Part shown: one piece after another, positions 6,141 through 13,100 of the stretch
Layout of the letters: each line of letters opens with the position of its first letter
Numbering within the stretch: the stretch's first letter is position 1
DNA from: Collinsella aerofaciens
GTDB lineage: Bacteria > Actinomycetota > Coriobacteriia > Coriobacteriales > Coriobacteriaceae
Direction of reading: 5' to 3'
DNA: 14,098 nucleotides
NCBI GenBank assembly: GCA_021641225.1
Contig: JAJWXI010000001.1
Coordinates: forward strand, 35,868-49,965
Notes under the pieces: model-generated
Told to the model about the DNA's origin: nothing
The model's database searches: none
What the model saw: only the letters and a program-made list of their open reading frames with translations
Position numbers and translations under genes: made by a program

Positions 6141-7595
6141 ATGGGAAACGCGGCCATATACGCCAGGTACAGCAGCGCGGGGCAGCGCGAGGAGTCCATC
6201 GAGGACCAGGTGCGCGTGTGCCGCGAGGCGGCGCAGAAGGACGGCCACGAGGTCGTGGCGGTGTACGAGGACCGCGCGGCCAGCGGGCGCAGCGTGCTGC
6301 GGCGCGACGGGTTCCTGCGCATGGTAGCGGACGCCCCGCGCGGGCTGTTCGAGGCCGTGTACGTGTACAAGACGGACCGCTTCGCGCGCAACCGCTACGA
6401 CGCGGCGGTGTACAAGGGCAGGCTCAAGCGCGCGGGCGTGCGGCTGGTCAGCGCCACCGAGAGCATGGGCGAGGGCGCGGAGGCCGTGCTGTTCGAGGCG
6501 ATCATGGACGGCTGGGCCGAGTACTACAGCGCGGCCCTGTCCGAGAACGTGCGGCGCGGCCAGCTGGGCAACGCCATGAAGTGCAAGCACAACGGCGTGC
6601 GCACCTACGGCTACGACCTGGGCGAGGACGGCTACTACAAGGTGAACGAGGGCGAGGCGGCGTGCGTGCGGCGCATGTTCGCCATGTACGCCGCGGGCTC
6701 GGGCATGCGCGAGATATGCGAGGCGATGCCGGAGGCCCGCACGAAGATGGGCAAGCCCCTCACGGTGGGCTTCGTGTCGAAGTGCCTGCGGCTGGAGAAG
6801 TACAAGGGCGTGTACAAGTACGGCGAGACGCGCGTGGAGGGCGGCATGCCGGCCATCGTGAGCGCGGATTTGTTCGAGTGCGTGCAGGGGCTGCTGTCCC
6901 AGCGCAAGCGCAGGCGCAGGGACACGGCGGAGTACCTGCTGACGGGCAAGCTGTTCGACGCGGAGGGCCACCGCTACCAGTCCAGCAGCGGCCACGGGAA
7001 GTCGGGGCGCAAGTACACCTACTACCGCTGCCCGGCCACGGGCCATCAGGTGCCGCAGCACGTGGTGGAGGATGCAGCGGCGTCGGCGGTGGCCGACGTG
7101 CTGGCGGCGGACGACGCGGCGGTGGACGCCATCGTGGCCATGGCCATGCAGGCCCAGGGAGAGCTGATGGCCGACCAGGTGGCGGCGATAGAGGCCACGC
7201 GCAAGCGCCTGGCGCAGAACGCGCGCGAGCAGTCCAACATGGTTGAGCTGGCGGCGAAGACGGGCGCGGTGGACGCCGTGGCGGCGAAGCTTGAGGAGCT
7301 GGCGGGCGAGAAGGCCGCGCTGGAGGGGTCGCTTGCCGAGATGGAGGAGGCCGCCGATCTGTACACGCCCGAGCAGGCGGAGTTCTGGGTGCGCCGCCTG
7401 ATGGGCCGCACCGACCCGCTGGAGGCCGTGCGCCTGTTCGTGGACCGCGCGGTGATAGACCGCGAGCGCGGCGAGCTGCGCCTGTCGTTCGCGTTCGACG
7501 GGGCCCGAAAAAAGAACGAACCCCACCAGGAAGGCCCTGATGGGGGTTCGTGTAACTGTCGACTGGCGGAGGAGGAGGGATTCGAACCCTCGTGA
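6141..7595 (+). CDS. Large serine integrase (site-specific recombinase)
   Basis: A 484-residue serine recombinase that would integrate and excise the element. The resolvase-like N-terminus carries AIYARYSS with the probable nucleophile S11, then SIEDQVRVCREAA and YVYKTDRFARN. The recombinase domain follows (about 150-270, containing GVRTYGYD). A zinc-ribbon-like region at about 268-305 (YLLTGKLFDAEGHRY to YYRC) lacks the usual CxxC, keeping one Cys. A coiled coil lies at about 350-405. The natural end is probably near LRLSFAFDG (about 450); the last 30 residues read through a host terminator and end antisense within tRNA-Ser, giving the familiar false peptide EEEGFEPS. The start follows the repressor stop directly, with GGAGG 11 bases upstream. 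No directionality factor is recognised. Confidence 0.9.
   Translation: MGNAAIYARYSSAGQREESIEDQVRVCREAAQKDGHEVVAVYEDRAASGRSVLRRDGFLRMVADAPRGLFEAVYVYKTDRFARNRYDAAVYKGRLKRAGVRLVSATESMGEGAEAVLFEAIMDGWAEYYSAALSENVRRGQLGNAMKCKHNGVRTYGYDLGEDGYYKVNEGEAACVRRMFAMYAAGSGMREICEAMPEARTKMGKPLTVGFVSKCLRLEKYKGVYKYGETRVEGGMPAIVSADLFECVQGLLSQRKRRRRDTAEYLLTGKLFDAEGHRYQSSSGHGKSGRKYTYYRCPATGHQVPQHVVEDAAASAVADVLAADDAAVDAIVAMAMQAQGELMADQVAAIEATRKRLAQNAREQSNMVELAAKTGAVDAVAAKLEELAGEKAALEGSLAEMEEAADLYTPEQAEFWVRRLMGRTDPLEAVRLFVDRAVIDRERGELRLSFAFDGARKKNEPHQEGPDGGSCNCRLAEEEGFEPS
7488..7515. other. Probable element-host junction (attachment-site half)
   Basis: The integrase family domain ends near base 7500, and the U-tract of the minus-strand tRNA terminator begins at 7515. 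The element DNA should therefore meet host DNA in this interval or just before it. The core bases cannot be named, because serine-integrase cores are very short and the other end of the element is outside the window. Confidence 0.35.
7508..7551 (-). terminator. Intrinsic terminator of tRNA-Ser(CGA), inside the integrase frame
   Basis: Inverted repeat ACGAACCCC (7516-7524) and GGGGTTCGT (7543-7551), with an inner CAGG/CCTG pairing. On the minus strand it is followed by TCTTTTTT (7515-7508). On the plus strand there is no T run, so it serves the tRNA transcript, not the integrase. Confidence 0.75.
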
Positions 7596-7654
7596 CCTTA
7601 TACAGGCCAAACGGTTTTCGAGACCGCCGCATTCAACCACTCTGCCACCCCTCC
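7564..7654 (-). tRNA. tRNA-Ser(CGA)
   Basis: A 91-base class II tRNA including an encoded CCA. Acceptor GGAGGGG pairs with CTCCTCC (one G-U); the discriminator is G. The anticodon loop CTCGAAA gives anticodon CGA (codon UCG), on a stem GCGGT/ACCGT. A long variable arm and the T arm GAGGG-TTCGAAT-CCCTC are typical of tRNA-Ser. Its 3' 32 bases are antisense to the end of the integrase frame. It remains intact, so insertion of the element did not destroy it. Confidence 0.95.
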
Positions 7655-7663
7655 GCGTGGGGT

Positions 7664-7694
7664 AAAAACAAAGCAGGCTCGAAGGCCTGCTTTG
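7664..7694 (-). terminator. Intrinsic terminator between the two tRNA-Ser genes
   Basis: A perfect 10-bp stem, CAAAGCAGGC (7669-7678) with GCCTGCTTTG (7685-7694), six-base loop. On the minus strand it is followed by TTTTTA. It would end or attenuate the tRNA-Ser(GGA) transcript 10 bases before tRNA-Ser(CGA). Confidence 0.8.
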
Positions 7695-7702
7695 GAATTA
7701 AC

Positions 7703-7793
7703 TGGCGGAGAGTCAGGGATTTGAACCCTGGAGACGCTTTTGACGCCTACACGATTTCCAATCGTGCTCCTTCGGCCACTCGGACAACTCTCC
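7703..7793 (-). tRNA. tRNA-Ser(GGA)
   Basis: A 91-base class II tRNA with encoded CCA. Acceptor GGAGAGT pairs fully with ACTCTCC; discriminator G. The anticodon arm CACGA-TTGGAAA-TCGTG gives anticodon GGA (codons UCC/UCU). The variable arm is long, as in tRNA-Ser, and the T arm is CAGGG-TTCAAAT-CCCTG. It is the first of two serine tRNAs read leftward. Confidence 0.95.
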
Positions 7794-7809
7794 GTTAAAT
7801 GCGAAAGTC

Positions 7810-7837
7810 AGTATACACGAGGAATCGCAAAGTGCAA
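7810..7837 (-). promoter_or_regulatory. Promoter of tRNA-Ser(GGA)
   Basis: On the minus strand, TTGCAC (7837-7832) and TATACT (7815-7810) are separated by 16 bases. The -10 lies about 17 bases before the tRNA 5' end. The -10 is good, the -35 moderate. Confidence 0.55.
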
Positions 7838-8197
7838 ACAGAAAAGTTGGCATTTTTTAAAACGCTCGGCCGCGCTTGGCGTTGCAGTGGGGTTTGAGGT
7901 GCCAAAAAACGGCTTCCGACCAGCGTGGTTGATCAACTCAATTGTTCAAAAGGGGTATTCATAAGCGACTTGGCAATGAATTTAAAAATCTTTGGGTGGT
8001 GCTGTGGACCACTGGTATGCATTTTGCGACCACAGCCTTGTGCCCGTTGACCTGCGGCTTGGCTCAGCTTGTCCCCGCGGCACCGTATCTTGTTCACAAA
8101 TCCGTCAAGCTCTTGGTCGGCATTTGGTTGGAATGCGCATGAAACGTGGTGCGAGCATGGGCATATGTGGAGGTCATGAGGTTGTAGCTGCATATTC
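7838..8197. other. Intergenic region without a recognised gene
   Basis: About 360 bases between the tRNA promoter and the rpsF promoter. I see no convincing protein: the frames present have no recognisable start context or domain. There are inverted repeats: GTTGATCAAC (7928-7937, perfect palindrome), GCTGTGG/CCACAGC (8001-8007 and 8030-8036), and GTGCC/GGCAC (8040-8044 and 8079-8083). None has a following T run. It could hold a small RNA or binding sites, but nothing identifies one. Confidence 0.4.
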
Positions 8198-8226
8198 TTG
8201 CGGCTTGGGAGGTTGAAAGATATTAT
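8198..8226 (+). promoter_or_regulatory. Promoter of the rpsF-ssb-rpsR-rplI operon
   Basis: TTGCGG (8198-8203), 17-base spacer, TATTAT (8221-8226). Transcription would start near 8233, giving a leader of about 65 bases before rpsF. It is the best promoter-like match in the gap. Confidence 0.65.
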
Positions 8227-8242
8227 TACCAAGTCTTTTCCT

Positions 8243-8292
8243 GCTTCAGGCGCACCTTCACGACCTGAAGCCACATTTGCCCAGAGGAGGTG
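8243..8292 (+). promoter_or_regulatory. rpsF leader hairpin, candidate S6:S18 autoregulatory site
   Basis: GCTTCAGG (8243-8250) and CCTGAAGC (8264-8271) form a perfect 8-bp stem with a 13-base loop. The loop contains CACCTTC (8253-8259), which can pair with the rpsF Shine-Dalgarno GGAGGTG (8286-8292) with one G-U pair. Known biology: in many bacteria the S6:S18 complex binds the rpsF leader and represses the operon. That this hairpin is such a site is inference. Confidence 0.4.
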
Positions 8293-8297
8293 ACAAT

Positions 8298-8591
8298 ATG
8301 AAGGCTTATGAACTGCTGTTCTTTGTTGACCCGTCGCTCGACCCCGAGACTCGTCTCGCTGTTATGAAGCGTATCGATACCACGATCGCTGAGGGCGCTG
8401 GCAAGGTCGACTCCGTTGACGAGTGGGGCAAGCGCAAGCTCGCCTACGAGATCAACGACCTCACCGATGGTGACTACACCCTCATCAACTTCCACGCAGA
8501 TCCTACCCAGATCGCCGAGCTTGATCGCGTCCTGCGCATCACCGACGCTGTGGTCCGCCACATGATCGTCCGTCGCGACGACCAGGAGTAA
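8298..8591 (+). CDS. rpsF: 30S ribosomal protein S6
   Basis: A 97-residue S6 protein, the usual length. MKAYELLFFVDPSLDPE at the start, WGKRKLAYEINDLTDGDYTL in the middle and ITDAVVRHMIVRRDD at the end are characteristic. S6 pairs with S18 on the central domain of 16S rRNA. The ATG at 8298 follows GGAGGTG with five bases between; an in-frame TTG at 8277 is upstream of this Shine-Dalgarno and is rejected. It is first in the rpsF-ssb-rpsR-rplI operon, and the leader hairpin suggests feedback by S6:S18. Confidence 0.97.
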   Translation: MKAYELLFFVDPSLDPETRLAVMKRIDTTIAEGAGKVDSVDEWGKRKLAYEINDLTDGDYTLINFHADPTQIAELDRVLRITDAVVRHMIVRRDDQE

Positions 8592-8639
8592 GACTGTCGT
8601 TTTGGACTGGGCTTGTGCCCCAAGAGGAAGTAGTGAGTT

Positions 8640-9092
8640 ATGAGCATCAATCGAGTGAACATCACCGGTAACCTCACCCGCGATCCCGAGCTGCGCGCCA
8701 CCGCCGGCGGAACCCAGGTTCTGTCCTTTGGCGTCGCCGTGAACGATCGTCGCCGCAACGCGCAGACTGGCGAGTGGGAGGACTATCCCAACTTTGTCGA
8801 CTGCACTATGTTCGGCACCCGCGCCGAGGCCGTGAGCCGTTTCCTGGCAAAGGGAAACAAGGTCGCGATCGAGGGCAAGCTGCGCTACAGCTCTTGGGAG
8901 CGCGACGGCCAGCGCCGGAGCAAGCTTGAGGTCATCGTCGATGAGATCGAGTTTATGAGCTCCCGTGGTGGCCAGGGTGGCTACGACCAGGGCGGTTACG
9001 CCCCCGCAGCTCCCGCGCCCGCAGCACGTCCTGCCGCACCGGTGGCTACGCCGCCCGCGGTCGACGTCTACGATGAGGACATCCCGTTCTAA
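8640..9092 (+). CDS. ssb: Single-stranded DNA-binding protein
   Basis: A 150-residue SSB. The OB fold occupies about residues 1-108, starting SINRVNITGNLTRDPELR, with the conserved FGVAV and WERDGQRRSKLEV stretches. A Gly/Ala/Pro-rich linker follows, then the acidic tip DEDIPF that recruits repair and replication partners. It protects single-stranded DNA in replication, recombination and repair. A GAGGAAG ribosome-binding site precedes the ATG by about ten bases. The position between rpsF and rpsR is the usual bacterial arrangement. No SSB gene is seen in the element part of the window, so a Sak4-like recombinase there might use this host protein; that is only an inference. Confidence 0.97.
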   Translation: MSINRVNITGNLTRDPELRATAGGTQVLSFGVAVNDRRRNAQTGEWEDYPNFVDCTMFGTRAEAVSRFLAKGNKVAIEGKLRYSSWERDGQRRSKLEVIVDEIEFMSSRGGQGGYDQGGYAPAAPAPAARPAAPVATPPAVDVYDEDIPF

Positions 9093-9119
9093 GGGTTGTT
9101 CACCTATTTTTGAGTGAGA

Positions 9120-9145
9120 GGCGGCTTCGGTTCGCCGAAGTTGCC
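9120..9145 (+). other. Stable UUCG hairpin between ssb and rpsR
   Basis: GGCGGCTTCGG (9120-9130), loop TTCG, then CCGAAGTTGCC (9135-9145): 11 pairs including two G-U. It is not followed by a T run, so it is not an intrinsic terminator. It may be an RNA-processing or stability element before rpsR. Confidence 0.6.
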
Positions 9146-9164
9146 AAATGAAAGGTATTTTGAC

Positions 9165-9431
9165 ATGGCTAATGATTTTTCTGCACGTCAGCCGCGTCGT
9201 AAGTACTGCCAGTTCTGCAAGGAGAACACTGAGTTCATCGACTATAAGGACACTCAGCTTCTCCGTAAGTACATGACCGACCGTGGCAAGATCAAGCCCC
9301 GTCGCGTCACTGGCGCTTGCACGCAGCATCAGCATGACATCGCCAACGCCATCAAGCGCGCCCGCGAGATGGCTCTCCTGCCGTACACCGTCCCCGTGGT
9401 TTCCTCTCGTGGCAACCGCGACCGCGGCTAA
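9165..9431 (+). CDS. rpsR: 30S ribosomal protein S18
   Basis: An 88-residue S18. RRKYCQFCKENTEFIDYKD, LLRKYMTDRGKIKPRRVTG and IKRAREMALLPY are the family landmarks. C-x2-C near residues 15-18 together with C-x2-H in ACTQHQHD could bind zinc, the cysteine-containing form seen in many Gram-positive S18 proteins. It binds 16S rRNA with S6. The ATG at 9165 has AAAGG nine bases upstream; the frame is open to 9114, but that extension covers the hairpin and is unlikely to be translated. The gap to rplI is 15 bases. Confidence 0.97.
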   Translation: MANDFSARQPRRKYCQFCKENTEFIDYKDTQLLRKYMTDRGKIKPRRVTGACTQHQHDIANAIKRAREMALLPYTVPVVSSRGNRDRG

Positions 9432-9446
9432 GAAGGGAGACGCATC

Positions 9447-9986
9447 ATGAAGGTTATTCTTCTCGATGAAATCAAGGGCAAGGGCGGCGAGGGTGACGTC
9501 GTAGAGGTCGCTCAGGGTTACGCTGAGAACTTCCTGTTCCCCAAGAAGCTCGCTGTTGCCGCTACCAAGGGCAACCTCAAGCAGCTTGACGAGCGTCGCA
9601 ACAACATCGCCAAGCGCGAGGCCGTCCGTCTGGCTACCGCCAACGAGACCAAGGCTGCCTTTGAGGGCAAGACGGTCACCGTTGACGTCAAGGTCGGCGA
9701 CGAGGGCATCCTCTTTGGCTCCGTTACCGCCGCTATGATCGCTGACGCCATCAAGGCTCAGCTCGGTATGGACATCGACCGCAAGCGCGTCGAACTCGGT
9801 AAGCCCATCAAGGTTGCCGGTGCCCACACCGTTGCCATCTCGCTGTACCGCGAGATCAAGGCCGAGGTTGTCGTTCTCGTCGGCGTTACCGCCGAGGAGC
9901 TCGCTGCCGAGGCTGAGGTCGAGGAGGCCGCTGAGGTCGCCGAGGCCGAGACCGCCGAGGTCGAGACTGAGGCTGCTGCCGAGTAG
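9447..9986 (+). CDS. rplI: 50S ribosomal protein L9 with acidic C-terminal extension
   Basis: A 179-residue L9. The N-terminal domain MKVILLDEIKGKGGEGDVV with GYAENFLFPKKLA is diagnostic; a long helix and the C-terminal RNA-binding domain follow to about residue 148. L9 binds 23S rRNA near the L1 stalk and helps keep the reading frame. The last 30 residues are an Ala/Glu/Val-rich acidic extension not found in the usual protein of about 150 residues. AAGGGAG precedes the ATG. It is the last gene of the operon; a strong terminator lies 33 bases after its stop. Confidence 0.97.
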   Translation: MKVILLDEIKGKGGEGDVVEVAQGYAENFLFPKKLAVAATKGNLKQLDERRNNIAKREAVRLATANETKAAFEGKTVTVDVKVGDEGILFGSVTAAMIADAIKAQLGMDIDRKRVELGKPIKVAGAHTVAISLYREIKAEVVVLVGVTAEELAAEAEVEEAAEVAEAETAEVETEAAAE

Positions 9987-10018
9987 CATTTGCTGCAACG
10001 CAACAATCTTGTTCTAAG

Positions 10019-10057
10019 AAGGGCACTCTGGGAAACCAGGGCGCCCTTTTGTTTTTT
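10019..10057 (+). terminator. Intrinsic terminator after rplI
   Basis: Stem GGGCACTCTGG (10021-10031) with CCAGGGCGCCC (10036-10046), GAAA tetraloop, one A-C mismatch and one G-U. It is followed by TTTTGTTTTTT. It closes the ribosomal operon before dnaB. Confidence 0.9.
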
Positions 10058-10093
10058 GCGCTGAGTGAGTGTCATGGTGAACGTTGCGTCGAA

Positions 10094-10109
10094 GTCCTAT
10101 ATACAGGAC
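10094..10109. promoter_or_regulatory. Palindrome upstream of dnaB
   Basis: GTCCTATATACAGGAC has perfect 5-bp arms (GTCCT/AGGAC) around an AT-rich 6-base centre. It lies about 60 bases upstream of the likely dnaB -10. It resembles an operator for a dimeric regulator; the regulator is unknown. Confidence 0.35.
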
Positions 10110-10168
10110 CGTTCATCCGTTTGGTTCGGTGATGATTGGCGGCGCGCGGCGCGTTTTGGGACCGTGGC

Positions 10169-10177
10169 TGATACTAT
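10169..10177 (+). promoter_or_regulatory. Possible dnaB promoter (extended -10)
   Basis: TG-A-TACTAT fits an extended -10 element about 34 bases before the dnaB ATG. No convincing -35 box lies 17 bases upstream, so the call rests on the -10 alone. Confidence 0.4.
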
Positions 10178-10210
10178 GGATGCTCGCAAGCGATATGAAT
10201 GAGGATGCTC

Positions 10211-11602
10211 ATGGCATATGACGATAGGGAGACCGGGCTGACGGTCGAGGACCGCGGCTCAAAGTTGGGTCTTCCCCAAAACCAAGATGCAGAGGCCAAT
10301 GTACTGGCCGCTATGCTGCTATCGCCCGAGGTGGTCGAAGAGGCCCAGGTCGAGCTGCAGCCCGATGACTTCTACCGGCCCATTCATAAGACCATCTATA
10401 CCGCGATGGTCGATATGTACAACAGCCGCATTCCCATCGACTCCATCTCGCTGATCGATTACCTGCGAAGCATCAACAAGCTCGATGCCGTGGGCGGCGA
10501 AGCGTACATTTTGGAGTTGATGGGTCAGACCCTGTCGCTCGTCAACTGGCAGCACCATGCCGCCATCGTTCGCCGCGACTCGATGCTGCGCGAGCTGATC
10601 GGCGCCACTAACGAGATCAACGCGCTGGCATATAACGCCCCCACCGACACCAAAGAGGTCGTGGAGCTAGCCGAGAGCAAGCTGCTCAAGGTCACGGCGC
10701 GCGAGGTCAAGTCGAGCTACAAGACGCTGACCGAGTTTATGGTCGAGGCCTATAACGAGGCCGAGGAAGTGTGCCAGGCCGGTGGCCAGGCCGCGGGCGT
10801 GCCCACGGGCTTCCCGTCGCTCGACCGCATGCTCATGGGTTTTCGCGAGGGTCAGCTCATCATTATCGGCGCCCGTCCTGCTGTAGGTAAGACGTCGTTC
10901 GCTCTGAATCTGGCGCTCAACGCTGCCGCTGCCGGTTATACCGTCGGCTTCTTCTCTCTGGAGATGTCGGGCAAGGAAATTGCCCAGCGTCTGATTTGCG
11001 CCTACGCCATGATCTCGATCAGTGACTTCCGCATGGGCCGCATTAGCCCCGAGCAGTGGGCCAATATCAACGAGGCCACGCAGACCTTGTCCAAGCTCGA
11101 TATTCTGATTGACGATACGCCCGGCACCACAGTGACCGAGATTCGCGCCAAGAGCCGCCGCATGCTCCACAACAAGGAGAAGGCCATCATCATCCTGGAC
11201 TACCTGCAGCTGGTGAGTCCTCCGCCGGGACGCCGCTCCGAGAGCCGTACCGTCGAGGTCTCCGAGATGTCGCGTGGTCTGAAGATCATGGCCAAGGAGC
11301 TCAAGATCCCGCTCATCGCGCTGTCGCAGCTCTCGCGTCAGGTCGAATCCCGTACCGGCAAGCGCCCGCAGCTTTCCGACCTTCGTGAATCGGGCTCCAT
11401 CGAGCAAGACGCCGATATCGTTATGTTCTTGGACCGCTCCGCCGACGAGGCCGAAGCCTCGCGCGACGATCGACCCGACGAGGGCGTTACGCGTATCGTC
11501 GTGGCCAAGAACCGTTCGGGCCCGATCGGCGACGTCGACCTGATGTTCCTGCCGGCATCCACCAAGTTCTATGAGCTTGATGGGGCACATGCCGAGGAGT
11601 AG
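10211..11602 (+). CDS. dnaB: Replicative DNA helicase DnaB
   Basis: A 463-residue hexameric helicase that unwinds DNA at the replication fork. The N-terminal domain (about 21-125, starting PQNQDAEANVLAAML) binds primase. The RecA-type motor has Walker A GARPAVGKTS at 220-229, the catalytic Glu in SLEMS at 249-253, Walker B IIILDYLQLV at 326-335, the motif LSQLSRQVE at 371-379 and the Arg finger in AKNRSGP at 432-438. I choose ATG 10211 because TGAGGA lies at suitable distance; ATGs at 10199 and 10205 in the same frame are possible. No intein is present and the length is normal. It is separated from rplI by a terminator and a 150-base gap. Confidence 0.97.
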   Translation: MAYDDRETGLTVEDRGSKLGLPQNQDAEANVLAAMLLSPEVVEEAQVELQPDDFYRPIHKTIYTAMVDMYNSRIPIDSISLIDYLRSINKLDAVGGEAYILELMGQTLSLVNWQHHAAIVRRDSMLRELIGATNEINALAYNAPTDTKEVVELAESKLLKVTAREVKSSYKTLTEFMVEAYNEAEEVCQAGGQAAGVPTGFPSLDRMLMGFREGQLIIIGARPAVGKTSFALNLALNAAAAGYTVGFFSLEMSGKEIAQRLICAYAMISISDFRMGRISPEQWANINEATQTLSKLDILIDDTPGTTVTEIRAKSRRMLHNKEKAIIILDYLQLVSPPPGRRSESRTVEVSEMSRGLKIMAKELKIPLIALSQLSRQVESRTGKRPQLSDLRESGSIEQDADIVMFLDRSADEAEASRDDRPDEGVTRIVVAKNRSGPIGDVDLMFLPASTKFYELDGAHAEE

Positions 11603-11629
11603 GACAGGCGCCCGTTGCACGGGTATACT
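11601..11629 (+). promoter_or_regulatory. Predicted purA promoter
   Basis: AGGACA (11601-11606), 17-base spacer, TATACT (11624-11629). It overlaps the last bases of dnaB and would give a leader of about 60 bases. The -10 is strong, the -35 matches TTGACA at four of six positions. Confidence 0.55.
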
Positions 11630-11695
11630 GGGAATGTTTTGTGCTTCTGCGTGCCGGCGTGGCGCGTAGACAGTCCATGAATGTAAGGAGTAAAC

Positions 11696-12982
<1,287 letters not shown>

Positions 12983-13004
12983 TCGGGACTATTTGGTTAT
13001 TGCG

Positions 13005-13046
13005 ATATACCCCTTTGCAGCCCAAGCGGGCGGCCGAGGGGTATAT
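13005..13046 (+). other. Long hairpin between purA and purD
   Basis: ATATACCCCT (13005-13014) and AGGGGTATAT (13037-13046) form a perfect 10-bp stem; inside is a second GCCC/GGGC pairing with loop AAGC. Only three Ts follow on either strand, so termination would be weak. It may be a terminator for purA, an attenuator for purD or a processing site. Confidence 0.5.
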
Positions 13047-13100
13047 TTGCTTGCAAAGGGCTCGCGCGGAGCGGGCCATTCATCCATAGAGGAGGCACCC

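Larger units (their letters stand above)
1..7500. mobile_element. Integrated element (probable prophage), right-hand part; left end outside window
   Basis: A serine integrase, a small HTH repressor, a divergent switch region and a leftward cluster of recombination genes (Sak4-like ATPase, SMC-like ATPase, ParB-domain protein, RuvC-like nuclease) form a typical temperate-phage lysogeny and early region. These genes use the Ile codon ATA and the Arg codon AGG repeatedly (for example in the integrase and the repressor C-terminus), which I did not notice in the neighbouring ribosomal-protein genes. No capsid, portal, terminase or tail gene lies in the window, so an integrative conjugative element or satellite is not excluded. 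The right boundary is inferred near 7488-7515, between the natural end of the integrase and the host tRNA terminator. The left boundary is not visible. Confidence 0.8.

Noticed and set aside
7562..7595. C-terminal peptide EEEGFEPS of the integrase as real protein sequence
   Set aside because: It is the antisense translation of a tRNA-Ser 3' end, a well-known artefact; it may be translated, but it is not an evolved domain.
6024..7640. Long minus-strand open frame opposite the integrase
   Set aside because: Translation is His/Arg/Leu-rich without domains and begins inside a tRNA gene; the plus-strand integrase explains the region.
7933..8274. 113-codon minus-strand frame in the tRNA-rpsF gap
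   Set aside because: No recognised domain, no good ribosome-binding site, and it covers the rpsF promoter and leader.
8226..9998. 590-codon minus-strand open frame opposite rpsF to rplI
   Set aside because: Four clear ribosomal and ssb genes on the plus strand explain the bases; the frame is an antisense shadow.
11630..11695. Purine riboswitch upstream of purA
   Set aside because: The short leader lacks the conserved purine-riboswitch core and paired arms.
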